Source of the DNA: an uncultured Verrucomicrobiota bacterium
GTDB lineage: Bacteria > Verrucomicrobiota > Verrucomicrobiia > Limisphaerales > UBA9464
Direction of reading: 5' to 3'
NCBI GenBank assembly: GCA_903821635.1
Contig: CAIJLV010000093.1
Coordinates: forward strand, 1 to 36,356
DNA: 36,356 nucleotides
In this document: positions 1-8,161 of the stretch, one piece after another
Position numbering within the stretch: position 1 is the stretch's first letter
How the letters are laid out: the number at the start of each line of letters is the position of its first letter
Made by a program: the position numbers and the translations under genes
The notes under the pieces: generated by a model
What the model saw: the letters and a program-made list of their open reading frames with translations, nothing else
What the model was told of the DNA's origin: nothing
Database searches by the model: none

Positions 1-1
1 C

Positions 2-184
2 ACCGACGCCGGGTTGGAGTCGTTGCGCGGCTTGAAGCATCTGCGGACCCTTTACCTCTGGCAGACCAAGGTGACACCCGACGGCGTGAAAAAACTACAG
101 GCCGCCCTGCCTGGTTTGACGATCAACACCGGCGCAGAACTGGCCGCCGTGCCGGCCGCAGAAAAGAAGGAAGAGAAGAAGTAA
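2..184 (+). CDS. C-terminal end of a leucine-rich-repeat protein (5' end outside window)
   Basis: The open frame enters from the left edge and ends at the TAA at 182-184, giving 60 residues. They read as the end of a leucine-rich repeat (LESLRGLKHLRTLYLWQTKV, then VTPDGVKKLQAALPGLTI), followed by an Ala/Glu/Lys-rich tail. The pattern L..L..L..L.L..T.VT..G...L...LP.L is known from the LRR segments that Planctomycetes and Verrucomicrobia often attach to cytochrome c, sulfatase-like or other exported proteins. The functional domain of this protein lies outside the window, so no function is assigned. The gene reads toward cutC on the same strand, 55 bp away. Confidence 0.8.
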   Translation, partial: TDAGLESLRGLKHLRTLYLWQTKVTPDGVKKLQAALPGLTINTGAELAAVPAAEKKEEKK

Positions 185-239
185 CAGGCGGTTAGCCTGA
201 AGCATTGCCAGCCCCCGCCGCTACCAGTAGGCAAAGCCC

Positions 240-986
240 ATGAGTGAACGGCGGGTTTTTGAAGTGTGCGTGGATTCGGTGAGCTCGGCCCGGGCGGCCG
301 AAGCCGGCGGGGCGGACCGGATTGAACTCTGTGCCGCGTTAGGCGAAGGCGGCCTCACGCCCACGGAGGGTTTGATGGAAGTCGTGCGCGCCCAAGTCCG
401 CCTCCCCCTAGCGGTGATGCTTCGGCCGCGGGCGGGGGATTTCTGCTACGACGACGACGAGTTCGAAGTGTTGCGGCGTGACTTGGCCCGGCTGAAGCGG
501 CTGGGCGCCGACCTAGTGGTGTTCGGCCTGTTGAATCCCGACGGCTCGGTGGCGCGGGAACGCACGGCGCAACTCATCGCGGAAGCTCGCCCCTTGCCCG
601 TGACGTTTCACCGGGCGTTCGACGTCGCCCGCGACCCGCGGGAAGCCTTGGAAACCCTGATCGAACTCGGCGTGGAGCGGGTGCTGACGTCGGGGCAGGA
701 GAAGTCCGTGCTCGAAGGTCTCGAAATCATCACCGACCTGATCCGCCAAGCCGGTGACCGCCTCATTGTCGTGCCCGGGGGAGGGATTTCTGAACGCAAT
801 CTGCCGCGGATTTTGCGCGAATGTGGGGCCCGGGAGTTTCACGTCTCGGCCAGCGGCACGCGCGACAGCCGGATGGAATTTCGGAATACACGGGTGCCGA
901 TGGGCCGGGTGTTGATGCCGTCGGAGTTCGCCCAGTCCGTGGCGGACGAGGCACGGGTGCGGCAGTTTCGCCACTTGGCCGGTTGA
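240..986 (+). CDS. cutC: CutC family copper homeostasis protein
   Basis: The 248-residue product has the normal CutC length and reads as a TIM barrel throughout. Family landmarks are the N-terminal FEVCVDS strand, AGGADRIELC (about residues 22-31), GGLTPT, MLRPRAGDFCY (about 60-70), VTFHRAFD (about 120-127), VLTSGQ, VVPGGGI and FHVSAS. CutC is a cytoplasmic protein historically linked to copper tolerance; its biochemical role is still debated. The ATG at 240 is chosen because the conserved first strand follows directly. No Shine-Dalgarno motif is visible upstream. The gene faces the secretin gene tail to tail, with 170 bp between them. Family assignment is firm; the cellular role is not shown by the sequence. 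Confidence 0.93.
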   Translation: MSERRVFEVCVDSVSSARAAEAGGADRIELCAALGEGGLTPTEGLMEVVRAQVRLPLAVMLRPRAGDFCYDDDEFEVLRRDLARLKRLGADLVVFGLLNPDGSVARERTAQLIAEARPLPVTFHRAFDVARDPREALETLIELGVERVLTSGQEKSVLEGLEIITDLIRQAGDRLIVVPGGGISERNLPRILRECGAREFHVSASGTRDSRMEFRNTRVPMGRVLMPSEFAQSVADEARVRQFRHLAG

Positions 987-1001
987 AGTGGCCGCCCGAA
1001 T

Positions 1002-1027
1002 CCAGCCGCGGGCCGTTAGACGGCTGG
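1002..1027. terminator. Hairpin between convergent cutC and the secretin gene
   Basis: CCAGCCG at 1002-1008 is complementary to CGGCTGG at 1021-1027 with a 12-nt loop. It lies between two convergent genes, where a bidirectional terminator would be expected. No clear T-run follows on either strand, so this is only a weak candidate. Confidence 0.3.
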
Positions 1028-1156
1028 AAAAGGATCGGACGACCCGCCACTTCCCAGATGCAAGAACCCCCCCTCGCGTTCTGGTCTGACGGGCCGTCCC
1101 CCCTTTCCTTGACGCGCCGACACAAGGGCGGCGCATCCCCCCAAGGGGAAATTAGA

Positions 1157-2797
1157 TCACGGTGTAGGCGGATCGTTTTCGATGAGCTTCGGCGTGATGA
1201 AAATGATGAGTTCGCGCCGGCGGCTGGCTTCAAACTTGCCGCGGAACAGGTGGCCGAGGATCGGGATGTCGCCGGCGATCGGCAGTTTGCGTTGCGTCTT
1301 GGCCGACTCCTCTTGGATCAGGCCGCCCATGACCACGGTGCTGCCGCTGCGCACGCGGATGAGGGTGGAAGCCTGTTTGATGTCGAGCACCGGGGCGTTG
1401 GCTTTGCCGTTGGGCGAGGTTTGCGTTTCGACCAGCGAGGTGAGCACCGGCGAGATGTCGAGGGAGATCCAGTCGTCGTCGGAAATCTGCGGAGTGATGG
1501 CGAGAATGGTGCCAATCGTGATCGTGGTGACGACGTCCTGTTCCGAGGCGTTGGACGCTGTGGAAGTGCCGCCATTGCCCGTGGTGGTCGTAGGTAGAAA
1601 GATCGTTGCGGTGGAGAAGAACGGGCGTTCCGTGCCCACCTTGATCAGCGCGGTCTGGTTGTTGAGCGTGCGGATGCTGGGCTTGGAGATGACGCGGACC
1701 TCGCCCTGCTCCTGGAGGGCTTGGAGTAGCACCTTGGTGTTGGCGTTTTTGAAGTCCACGGCGAAGGAGCCGTTCTTCAGGTTAAAGCCACCCGCGGCGG
1801 AAGTCGGTGTGGGGGAACCCGCGATGGCCAGTTTCCCGCCATACATTTGGACAGCCTGTTCCCAGTCCACACCGAGTTGGAACTGATCGTTCAGCGTGAC
1901 GTCGTAAAGTTTCGCCTCGATGTCCACCTGCCGGTGCACGGTGTTCTTCAAGCCTTCGAGGTAGCTCGTCATCCGCGCTAGGGCGCCGGGGCGATCTGTC
2001 ACTTGGATCAGCCCCGCAGTCATGTTGATGGCGAGTGAAGCCTTGCCCTTTTCGGTGAGCAGATGGCCGAGCTCTTCTCGGAGTTCTTTCCAGAAATCCA
2101 CCGGGTTATCCTGCTGCACGTTGACCGAGGAGCCAGCCGGGCCACCGGCGCCGCCGCCGCCCGATCCGCTGCCCCCACCCCCACCGCCGCCCCCACCTCC
2201 TCCTCCTCCGCCCCCACCGCTGCCGCCGCCGCTGCCGCCGTTGGCGTTGGCAGAGGCCAAGGTAGCCGAGCTGCTGCCGGTGCCCTTGCGCGTCATGCGG
2301 AGGTAATCGACGCGGAAAAGTTTGGTCTCAGTGGCGTGGACCCGGATGAGATTGTGGTGTGGTTTCCAGGTGCAATCGCTGGCGAGCAACAACGAATCCA
2401 TGATCTCGGTCAGCGGCACATCGCGGACATCCATCGTGATGGAGCCGGTGACGTCTGAATCCGGCACGATGTTGAGGCCATTGGCCCGGGCAAACATGGC
2501 GAGGGCCGACTTTAATTCGAGATCCTGCGCGCGAAAGGAGAACACTTGTTTGCCGCTGAGCCCTTTTTCCAGCGCCGTGGGGACCCGCACGGGAGTCGGT
2601 TCAGGCGGCGGAGCGGGATTCGGAGCTGGGGCTGGATTTGGGGCGGCCGCCGGGGTTTCGAGCGCGGGCGGGGGAGCGTCGGCGCCCTCGGCACCGGTCA
2701 CGCCCGGGGCGAGAGAAAGGAAACAGCCCGCGGCGAACACCGGTGCGAGGCACCAGCGACGCAGGGACGCAGACAAGATGATCGGCGGGGTAATCAT
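1157..2797 (-). CDS. Secretin of a type IV filament / type II secretion-like system (MshL/PilQ/GspD type)
   Basis: The 546-residue product should form the outer-membrane gated channel of the machine encoded upstream. A signal peptide covers about residues 1-36 (with a Cys at 25 that could be a weak lipobox), followed by a Pro/Ala-rich linker. An STN-like N-domain (FSFRAQDLELKSALAMFARA, about 86-105, then the TGSITMDVRDVPL strand) leads to an N1-like domain (DFWKELREELGHLL, AGLIQVTDRPGAL). The secretin core includes VRVISKPSIRTLNNQTALIKVG, LAITPQISDD, SGSTVVMGGLI and PILGHLF, ending ELIIFITPKLI. The order, with the DFW..L...L segment before the core, resembles MshL. The open frame extends upstream, but the ATG at 2797 is chosen because it starts the signal peptide and clears the preceding gene. 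A polyglycine tract (residues 187-221) splits the N-domains. Confidence 0.93.
   Translation of the reverse strand: MITPPIILSASLRRWCLAPVFAAGCFLSLAPGVTGAEGADAPPPALETPAAAPNPAPAPNPAPPPEPTPVRVPTALEKGLSGKQVFSFRAQDLELKSALAMFARANGLNIVPDSDVTGSITMDVRDVPLTEIMDSLLLASDCTWKPHHNLIRVHATETKLFRVDYLRMTRKGTGSSSATLASANANGGSGGGSGGGGGGGGGGGGGGGGSGSGGGGAGGPAGSSVNVQQDNPVDFWKELREELGHLLTEKGKASLAINMTAGLIQVTDRPGALARMTSYLEGLKNTVHRQVDIEAKLYDVTLNDQFQLGVDWEQAVQMYGGKLAIAGSPTPTSAAGGFNLKNGSFAVDFKNANTKVLLQALQEQGEVRVISKPSIRTLNNQTALIKVGTERPFFSTATIFLPTTTTGNGGTSTASNASEQDVVTTITIGTILAITPQISDDDWISLDISPVLTSLVETQTSPNGKANAPVLDIKQASTLIRVRSGSTVVMGGLIQEESAKTQRKLPIAGDIPILGHLFRGKFEASRRRELIIFITPKLIENDPPTP
2135..2239 (-). repeat. Glycine-codon microsatellite inside the secretin gene
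   Basis: Almost every codon here is GGN, encoding a Gly/Ser tract at residues 187-221 with an unbroken run of 16 glycines. On the plus strand it reads as C-rich runs (ccgcc, ccccca, cctcct). Length changes in steps of three would keep the frame. It sits between the first and second periplasmic N-domains. Confidence 0.9.
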
Positions 2798-2817
2798 GGT
2801 GGGAGGGGCAAGGTTGC

Positions 2818-3360
2818 CTACCGGCCGCCAGTGGCGACGCGCCGGGGTGGGGGGGCGACGGAGGTTCCGGGGAAAGTGATTTCTTCCACGCCCCGGAGAC
2901 TGCTCACAAAGACGCGGTCGGCTTCGATCTGCTGGACGGTGAAACCATCCACCACCTCTTTTTCGGTCACGGCCTGGCGGTTGATCACGGCGACAAAACC
3001 GCCGGTCTGGCGCCACGTGCCCTGGAGCTTCAAGACCGCGGCGGCGGCCGGACCTTGCGGTGCCTCGGCGGGGGGGAGGGCCGGCGGGGAAAACGGATCG
3101 GGCGGCGGCGTCGCCACCCAGTCCGCCAGTTTGGTGGTGAAATGTCCGTAATCCAACTGGGCGCCGCCGCTGGCGGCCACCGGCGAAGCGCCGGGTTTGG
3201 CGCCGGGTTTGACGGTTGGGGTCGTCAGCGCGGCGGCGGCCGGTGATGGGGGGCGCTTGACCCGCTGGGGGCGGAGCTGCCGGTAAAGATTGAAGCTGAC
3301 GACGGCAATGGCCCCGACGCCGAGGCCTCCGACCACCCAACGATTTTGCAGCAGGCTCAT
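2818..3360 (-). CDS. PilP/GspC-like inner-membrane clamp protein
   Basis: The 180-residue protein has a short cytoplasmic start, one membrane helix at about residues 9-27, a Pro/Ala-rich periplasmic linker, and a C-terminal small beta domain at about 110-165. That domain reads LQGTWRQTGGFVAVINRQAV, then KEVVDGFTVQQIEADRVFV, then SLRGVEEITFP, which matches the layout of the GspC homology region and PilP (LxGi...AiIn...v..Gd.v.g..v..I....V.l). This type of domain contacts the secretin N0 domain and ties the inner-membrane complex to the pore. The gene starts inside an ATGA overlap with the PilO-like gene and lies 20 bp before the secretin gene. Family level is inferred from topology and this pattern. 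Confidence 0.72.
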   Translation of the reverse strand: MSLLQNRWVVGGLGVGAIAVVSFNLYRQLRPQRVKRPPSPAAAALTTPTVKPGAKPGASPVAASGGAQLDYGHFTTKLADWVATPPPDPFSPPALPPAEAPQGPAAAAVLKLQGTWRQTGGFVAVINRQAVTEKEVVDGFTVQQIEADRVFVSSLRGVEEITFPGTSVAPPPRRVATGGR

Positions 3361-3986
3361 GGTTGGGCCTCCGTTTTGGGCGGCGTGGTGGCGGCTATGG
3401 CTGGGGCGGGCTCACCGACCCACACGTGGAGCACGGCGGTGGCCTGATCGATGGCGCCCGATTCGGCGGACACCCGCAGTTCCACCAAGTCCACGCGGGG
3501 TGTTTGTTCGGCGATCGACTGAAGAAATTGGAGCAGGCGTTGGTAAGTGGGTTTGACCGCAATAATCCCCTTGGCGGGCACCAACTCCACCGTGACTGGA
3601 ATCGTCTGCACCCGCTGTTCGGCGAGGTGATTGGTCGCGGGACTGCCGGTCTGGGTGTCGAGGTCGAAGACGAGCGGGATGCCCTGTTGCCGGAGTTGGC
3701 CGGTCCAGTTGGTGAGGTCGAGTTGGCTCACCAACAGGCGCTGTTCCTCGTGGCGGAGGGCTTCGAAGGCTTGCGGTGCGTTGGTGGTGTTGAGTTCGCG
3801 GCCCATCACTTCAATCTCCCGGTTCAGGCGCTGCATGTTGACGTTGACCGACTGCGCCTCGCGTTGCGCCCGCAGGAGCCGGGTGACGCTGTGCGAAAGA
3901 AATCCGAGCGAAGCTAGGAGCGCGACCGCCACGAGCACCCGCGTCCCGTGCTGTCGCCGAAAGGCGGCCAAACGGGAGGGTTTCAT
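3357..3986 (-). CDS. PilO/GspM-like inner-membrane assembly protein
   Basis: The 209-residue protein has a basic N-terminus, one membrane helix at about residues 16-34, a predicted coiled coil at about 38-75 (REAQSVNVNMQRLNREIEVM), and a periplasmic ferredoxin-like region with VTVELVPAKGIIAVKPTYQRLLQFLQSIAEQTP and VDLVELRVSA. The pattern v.v.l.G.Y..l..FL..l....p.v.v..l.v is typical of PilO/GspM. These proteins form dimers with the PilN/GspL partner in the inner-membrane platform. Start and stop overlap both neighbours by ATGA (3983-3986 and 3357-3360), so the three platform genes are translationally coupled. Confidence 0.8.
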   Translation of the reverse strand: MKPSRLAAFRRQHGTRVLVAVALLASLGFLSHSVTRLLRAQREAQSVNVNMQRLNREIEVMGRELNTTNAPQAFEALRHEEQRLLVSQLDLTNWTGQLRQQGIPLVFDLDTQTGSPATNHLAEQRVQTIPVTVELVPAKGIIAVKPTYQRLLQFLQSIAEQTPRVDLVELRVSAESGAIDQATAVLHVWVGEPAPAIAATTPPKTEAQP

Positions 3987-5545
3987 CGGAGGGTTCCTTC
4001 CAACACAAACCGTTGATCGGCAGCCTGAGCGGTCAGGTTAAGTCCCTTGGTTTGGGCCCAGCGGGCAAAGGAATTGCCGCCGGCTTCATTGCGCGCGGCG
4101 GTCGGCAGGCCAGCCGGCTCGTTCACTTGGGCCTGCAGCGGGCCGGTGGTCAGCGATTGGGCCAGTTCTTTCACGGATTTCGCGAGGGCCAGTGAGCTGG
4201 GCGCATTGGTGCCGCGGGGCGCCAAGAGGCGACCGGCCAGTCGGAATTTCCACTCTCCACCCTCGCGCCGGATTTGACTGGAAGTAAGCACGAGGTTCCG
4301 CGGAATCACTTCCCCCACCTGTCCTAGGAACCACGCCGGCACCGGGGCGATCCGGTTGTCCTTGAGCTCGCGAATGGTTTCGCGCCGCCGGACGACGTCG
4401 CCGGTCAGGCGTTGGAGTTCGAGATGTTTGCCCTGGAGTTCGGCGGCTTGGTTCTTCAAGGCGGCCAAGTCCCTAATTTCCTGCCGGGCGAGGGTTTCGA
4501 GCACCAGGATCGCGGTGGTCGCGGCCACGGCGACCGTGATCGCGGAGACGAGGGCGATGCGGGCAAATAGATGCTGCCGCGGCGCCATCTCATGCTCGTG
4601 CGGAATGAGGTTGGGCGCTCGGTCGGAGGGCCAGCGGGCGGCGGCTTCGGCCCAAAAGGTGGGACTGGTTTCTTGGGGAAACGGCAGCACTGCCACCCCG
4701 AGGTCGGTCTGGAGGCGGCGCATCTGGTCCGCGGCGGGCGGGCCGAAAAGCCAGATGCCGGCGACGCTTTGGCCGAGTTGCTGGGAGACGAATAGGCTGG
4801 TGCGCTTGAGGTCCATCGCGACTCGGTCCGCCTGCAGGGCCCAACCGCCGGCGACCGAGCGGCCGAGGATCAACTCGCCGTCGGTCCGGGCCACGAGCAG
4901 CGAAGTCAGGCCGTTCGTGTCCGCCGCCACCAGGACGATATCCGTCCCGCCGCACGGCAGTTTGCTGAGGTGCTCTTCGAGGATCGCAGTGACGGGGATC
5001 AACACCTTGAGCCGAAGTCCGGCGCGCTGACATTCCTTCTTCAGCGATTGGATGAAGGTCTCCGGTAGGAGGGTTAGGAGCAGGCCCTGGCCCGTTTTGC
5101 TGTGGGCCCGTGGTTGCGACACCCAGGCGAGGGTGCCGTCGGGACCCTTTTGTTGGTCCACCTGACGTTGCACGTAGGATTCGAGGGCGGTGCCCCGGGC
5201 CGGGGGCGCGTCGATGAGTTGTTGGACGAGCTGTGGATGGGCCAGCACGAGGGCGACGGTTTGCCCCGTGAACCCCGTCTGTTTAATCGCCTCCCGCAAG
5301 AGATCCCCGAAGTCCCGGAGGTCGTCGGGCGAAAGCGAGGAAGACCAACTGCCGGTGACCAGCCCCTGCTGATAGGCCACGACGTGCAGCAAATTGTTGA
5401 GCCAACTGACGCCCAGCGTGGTGCCACTTGGGACAGCCGGCCGCGGGGTGAGGGTGGGAGCGGACGCGGTGCCCGGGGATGCCGGACCACTGGTCGGGCC
5501 GCCATGGGGTCCGGTGGACCGGGGGCGGTTGTGGATCTGGAGCAT
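3983..5545 (-). CDS. Fused PilM-PilN / GspL-like platform protein
   Basis: The 520-residue protein starts with a Pro/Ser/Thr-rich 40-residue segment. An actin-like PilM/GspL cytoplasmic domain follows (about 40-315: TTLGVSWLN, VALVLAHPQLV, DIVLVAADTNGLTSLLVARTDG, WLFGPPAADQMRRL). It then has one membrane helix (about 328-350), a coiled coil (about 355-395) and a periplasmic PilN-like domain (about 400-515, VPAWFLGQVGEVIPRNLVLTSSQIRR). In type IV pili PilM and PilN are separate; in type II secretion GspL carries both. This arrangement is therefore GspL-like. It should link the assembly ATPase in the cytoplasm to the PilO-like partner in the periplasm. It overlaps the PilO-like gene by 4 bp and follows pseudopilin B2 after 35 bp. 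Confidence 0.8.
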   Translation of the reverse strand: MLQIHNRPRSTGPHGGPTSGPASPGTASAPTLTPRPAVPSGTTLGVSWLNNLLHVVAYQQGLVTGSWSSSLSPDDLRDFGDLLREAIKQTGFTGQTVALVLAHPQLVQQLIDAPPARGTALESYVQRQVDQQKGPDGTLAWVSQPRAHSKTGQGLLLTLLPETFIQSLKKECQRAGLRLKVLIPVTAILEEHLSKLPCGGTDIVLVAADTNGLTSLLVARTDGELILGRSVAGGWALQADRVAMDLKRTSLFVSQQLGQSVAGIWLFGPPAADQMRRLQTDLGVAVLPFPQETSPTFWAEAAARWPSDRAPNLIPHEHEMAPRQHLFARIALVSAITVAVAATTAILVLETLARQEIRDLAALKNQAAELQGKHLELQRLTGDVVRRRETIRELKDNRIAPVPAWFLGQVGEVIPRNLVLTSSQIRREGGEWKFRLAGRLLAPRGTNAPSSLALAKSVKELAQSLTTGPLQAQVNEPAGLPTAARNEAGGNSFARWAQTKGLNLTAQAADQRFVLEGTLR

Positions 5546-5580
5546 GGGAGGAGGGGGTAATGCCGGGGAGCGGTTGGGGG

Positions 5581-6666
5581 TTAGTTCACAATGCCGGCCA
5601 CGAGGACGTCTAAACTCGCCTGTGCGGTGTCCACGGTCGTCTTGGTCGAGCCGCTCACGGGGAAACCGGCGGCGGCCCAGGAATTGTAGGCCACGAGATA
5701 AAGTTCCATCGCCGCCAACACTTGGTCGGTGGTGACCGCGCTGGCGGGGTTCTTCGGTGCCGTCAAGAAGCTGCTGGCCGCCGCCTCCAAGTCCGCACCG
5801 GTGAGGGTGGTCGCGCCGGGGGTGGTGAGGCCGGCGAACAAGCGGCCCCGCCAGAGGCCGTCTTCGAAGGCGAAGGAAAATGAACGCGTCACGACTTCCT
5901 TGGCCTGCACCGTCGCATCGACGCCGTGCAACCCGAGCACGGTGCCGGCGAGGAAATAGCGGGTGTAGGGGGACGCGGGCAGGGTCGTCGGGGTGGAGTT
6001 GTTGACGGAATACAGGGCCGGGAGCGCGGAGCTGTTATTGAGGGTCACTTGGTGAAAGAGCGGGGTCAGGTTGACCCGCTGAATGCGCAGGTCGCCACCG
6101 TTGCCGCCCCAGGCCCAAGTCGCCGGCGTGGCTCCGTCCGCGAGATTCCACAGCTCCTCAAAGGCGTTGGCCGTCGTGGCGAAACCGCTGGTGAGCGTGG
6201 CCGGTAGCGGGCGGCCCATGCTGGAAAGGATCACGTAGCGCGGGTTGGTCACGGCCGTCGAGCCCAGCACTGATTGGGTAAAGGGCGGCCGGGTGGTGCC
6301 ATTGGTGCCGACCCCGAAGGTGGGGTCGATGATCAGCCGGCGGGCTTGGCCGCGAGAATTGGTGAGCACGCGCTCGGTGGAATCCCCGATGGCAGCCGAG
6401 ACGGCCGCCGCCCACGTGGTCTGATCGGGCACGACGTGGTGGCGGGCGACGTGTTTTTCCAAACCTTCGGCGAGCCGCCGGAGGCCGGTTACTTCCTGTT
6501 GCTGGGCCACTCGGTCCAGTTCGGTCAGCAGCAGGGGCACGAGGGCGAGGGCGATCAGGGAGAGGATGGCCATGACGCCGAGCATCTCGACCATGCTGAA
6601 GCCGCGCTGGGTGCCGGCCCCTAGGGGCGCCGCGGGGCGGGTTGATGCAGACGGGGGTAGGTTCAT
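5581..6666 (-). CDS. Large pseudopilin B2 (second cassette, second gene)
   Basis: The 361-residue protein has a leader ending GTQRG, then FSMVEMLGVMAILSLIALAL, a class III prepilin signal with Glu at +5. The rest is a large extracytoplasmic domain (DQTTWAAAVSAAIGD, LIIDPTFGVGTNGTTRPPFTQS, RYVILSSMGRPLP, EELWNLADG, GDLRIQRVNLTPLFHQVTLNN, FEDGLWRGRLFAG). It is clearly paralogous over its full length to B1 at 8162-9259 and more distantly to A1 and A2. Ordinary minor pseudopilins are about 150-200 residues, so this is about twice the usual size. The ATG at 6666 overlaps the A2 stop as ATGA, which fixes the start, although the frame is open further upstream. Confidence 0.88.
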   Translation of the reverse strand: MNLPPSASTRPAAPLGAGTQRGFSMVEMLGVMAILSLIALALVPLLLTELDRVAQQQEVTGLRRLAEGLEKHVARHHVVPDQTTWAAAVSAAIGDSTERVLTNSRGQARRLIIDPTFGVGTNGTTRPPFTQSVLGSTAVTNPRYVILSSMGRPLPATLTSGFATTANAFEELWNLADGATPATWAWGGNGGDLRIQRVNLTPLFHQVTLNNSSALPALYSVNNSTPTTLPASPYTRYFLAGTVLGLHGVDATVQAKEVVTRSFSFAFEDGLWRGRLFAGLTTPGATTLTGADLEAAASSFLTAPKNPASAVTTDQVLAAMELYLVAYNSWAAAGFPVSGSTKTTVDTAQASLDVLVAGIVN

Positions 6667-7982
6667 CGGCGGGAGAGGTTGCGGGAGAAATCGCGCACGG
6701 ATTTGCAGGCGTCTTTCACGTTGCGGTAGGCGGGATGTTCCGTTTCCGGGGTGTTTCCGCCCCGGGGACAACCGCTATTGGACCACTCCGAATAGGATTT
6801 CAGGAACTTGTGGCAGGCCTCGGCCACATTACGGGAACGGCAGCCGTGCTGTTCGTCGTCCACCGAGCCTGAGGGATCCGTCTGGCCGTTGGGACCGCCA
6901 TTGCCTTGGCCAGGATTGCTGCTGTCCACGCCGTCTTCATTGTTGCCGTGGCCGTTGTTGCCATTCCCGTTGCCCTTGTCCTTATCCTTACCTTTGTCGT
7001 CATCGGCATCATCATCGTCGTCGTCGTCGTCGTCACCCGAACTGCCGGAACCGGAACCGGAACCAGTGCCAGTGCCAGTGCCAGTGTCGGCGGTGTTGGC
7101 GAGAACGGGGGAGTCGATGAAGGCGTCCACCAGGAGTCCGAAATCGGTGGAACCGGAGCCGGCCCCGTAGGCGACGCTGCGACCCCAGCGGCCGTTTTCA
7201 AACACGTAGCTGGTGTCTTCCGTCAGTGTTTCGCGGGCTTGGAGCGATCCGGTGCTGAAGTAGAGGTTCACCAGGGAAGTGTCCACAAACCAGCCCTCGA
7301 CCCGTTGCAGGGCGCCGATGGTGACGACGTTGGTGCCGTCCACTCCGTAGGGGGCGACCGCGGTGGAATCCAAGTTGTTGAGGATCACTCGTCGGAAGAA
7401 GCGGCTGAAATCCAAGCGCTCGACCTTGAGGTCGGCGGGCGTGCCGCCCCAACCGGCCGGCCAGCCGGCGGGCAGCGTGCCGGCGGCGGTGTTCCAGAGC
7501 GCGGCGAAGTCGTTGGTGGTGAGGTTCGGCAGGGCCGCCGCGGTGCTGGAGACGAGCAGGGCGCGGGAATTGACCGGTAGGATCGAGCCGCCCGCCGACT
7601 GCGTGAACGGAAGCGTGTTGGTCGCCGTGGGGCCGATCTTGAAGGCGGGATCGAAGAGCAGCACCCGCGTCAGGCCCGGCCGCGTTTGGGCGATCTGACT
7701 CGGGGACTTGGCCAACTGGCCGGCGACTAGGGTAGCCCAGTTTTGGGCGGTGGGCACCGTGCGGGTCCGCACCACGGCTTGCTCTATGCCTTGAATGATT
7801 TGGGCGAGTTCGGCGACTTCGCTGGCGCGTTCGGCGTGCCGCAGCCGTTCGAAACCCGATTGGGCAAACAAGCCTGCGATGAGGGCGACGATCGCTAGGG
7901 CGCCAATGACTTCAATGAGGGTGAAGCCCGCCGTCTGGGCGGCGGGGCGGGGCGAGTGATGACGGTGATTGGTAAGCTTCAT
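6663..7982 (-). CDS. Giant pseudopilin A2 with Asp-rich insert (second cassette, first gene)
   Basis: The 439-residue protein has a prepilin leader ending QTAG, then FTLIEVIGALAIVALIAGLF (Glu +5), and an extracellular domain shared with A1 and with the B proteins (LLFDPAFKIGPTATNTLPFTQS, DFAALWNTAAGTLPAGW, FFRRVILNNLDSTAVAPYG, DTSYVFENGRWGRSV). Residues 300-344 are low complexity: GT and GS repeats, nine Asp in a row, then Lys/Asp and Gly/Asn. They are followed by NNGHGNNEDGVDSSNPG...VDDE (343-377), which A1 shares. The C-terminal 60 residues hold four Cys (381, 390, 405, 425) that A1 lacks. The Asp-rich tract suggests divalent-ion binding, which is an inference. The protein may fill a GspK-like tip role, but no GspK signature is seen. 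Confidence 0.87.
   Translation of the reverse strand: MKLTNHRHHSPRPAAQTAGFTLIEVIGALAIVALIAGLFAQSGFERLRHAERASEVAELAQIIQGIEQAVVRTRTVPTAQNWATLVAGQLAKSPSQIAQTRPGLTRVLLFDPAFKIGPTATNTLPFTQSAGGSILPVNSRALLVSSTAAALPNLTTNDFAALWNTAAGTLPAGWPAGWGGTPADLKVERLDFSRFFRRVILNNLDSTAVAPYGVDGTNVVTIGALQRVEGWFVDTSLVNLYFSTGSLQARETLTEDTSYVFENGRWGRSVAYGAGSGSTDFGLLVDAFIDSPVLANTADTGTGTGTGSGSGSGSSGDDDDDDDDDADDDKGKDKDKGNGNGNNGHGNNEDGVDSSNPGQGNGGPNGQTDPSGSVDDEQHGCRSRNVAEACHKFLKSYSEWSNSGCPRGGNTPETEHPAYRNVKDACKSVRDFSRNLSRR
6996..7085 (-). repeat. Short tandem repeats in the A2 pseudopilin gene
   Basis: On the plus strand, seven hexamers lie in a row at 7045-7086 (three ccggaa, then four ccagtg), encoding the Gly-Thr/Gly-Ser run. 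A tcg/tca triplet run at 6996-7034 encodes nine Asp, Ala and three Asp. Both units are multiples of three, so slippage changes the length without breaking the frame. Confidence 0.9.
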
Positions 7983-8161
7983 TGCTGGTTAAAGGCGAAC
8001 GTTCGGACTGCGGTTCAGGACGGTTAATGGTGGCTGTGGACGGTAATCGCCTTGGGGTCGTCACCCTAGAGGGTATCGGACTCCCCGGCGGACAACTTGA
8101 ATGCCGGGGGAGGCCGTGAGTGGGCGCCCCGGCTTCGAGCCGATGGGATCTTCGGCGGGAA

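Noticed and set aside
2798..3340. Upstream extension of the secretin reading frame
   Set aside because: The extra 181 residues are Arg/Pro-rich, overlap the PilP/GspC-like gene in another frame, and precede a clear signal peptide at 2797.
8083..8109. Hairpin CCCCGGC/GCCGGGG between B1 and A2 as a terminator
   Set aside because: The stem is only 7 bp with a 13-nt loop and no T-run, so it is noted in the B1 entry but not listed as a feature.
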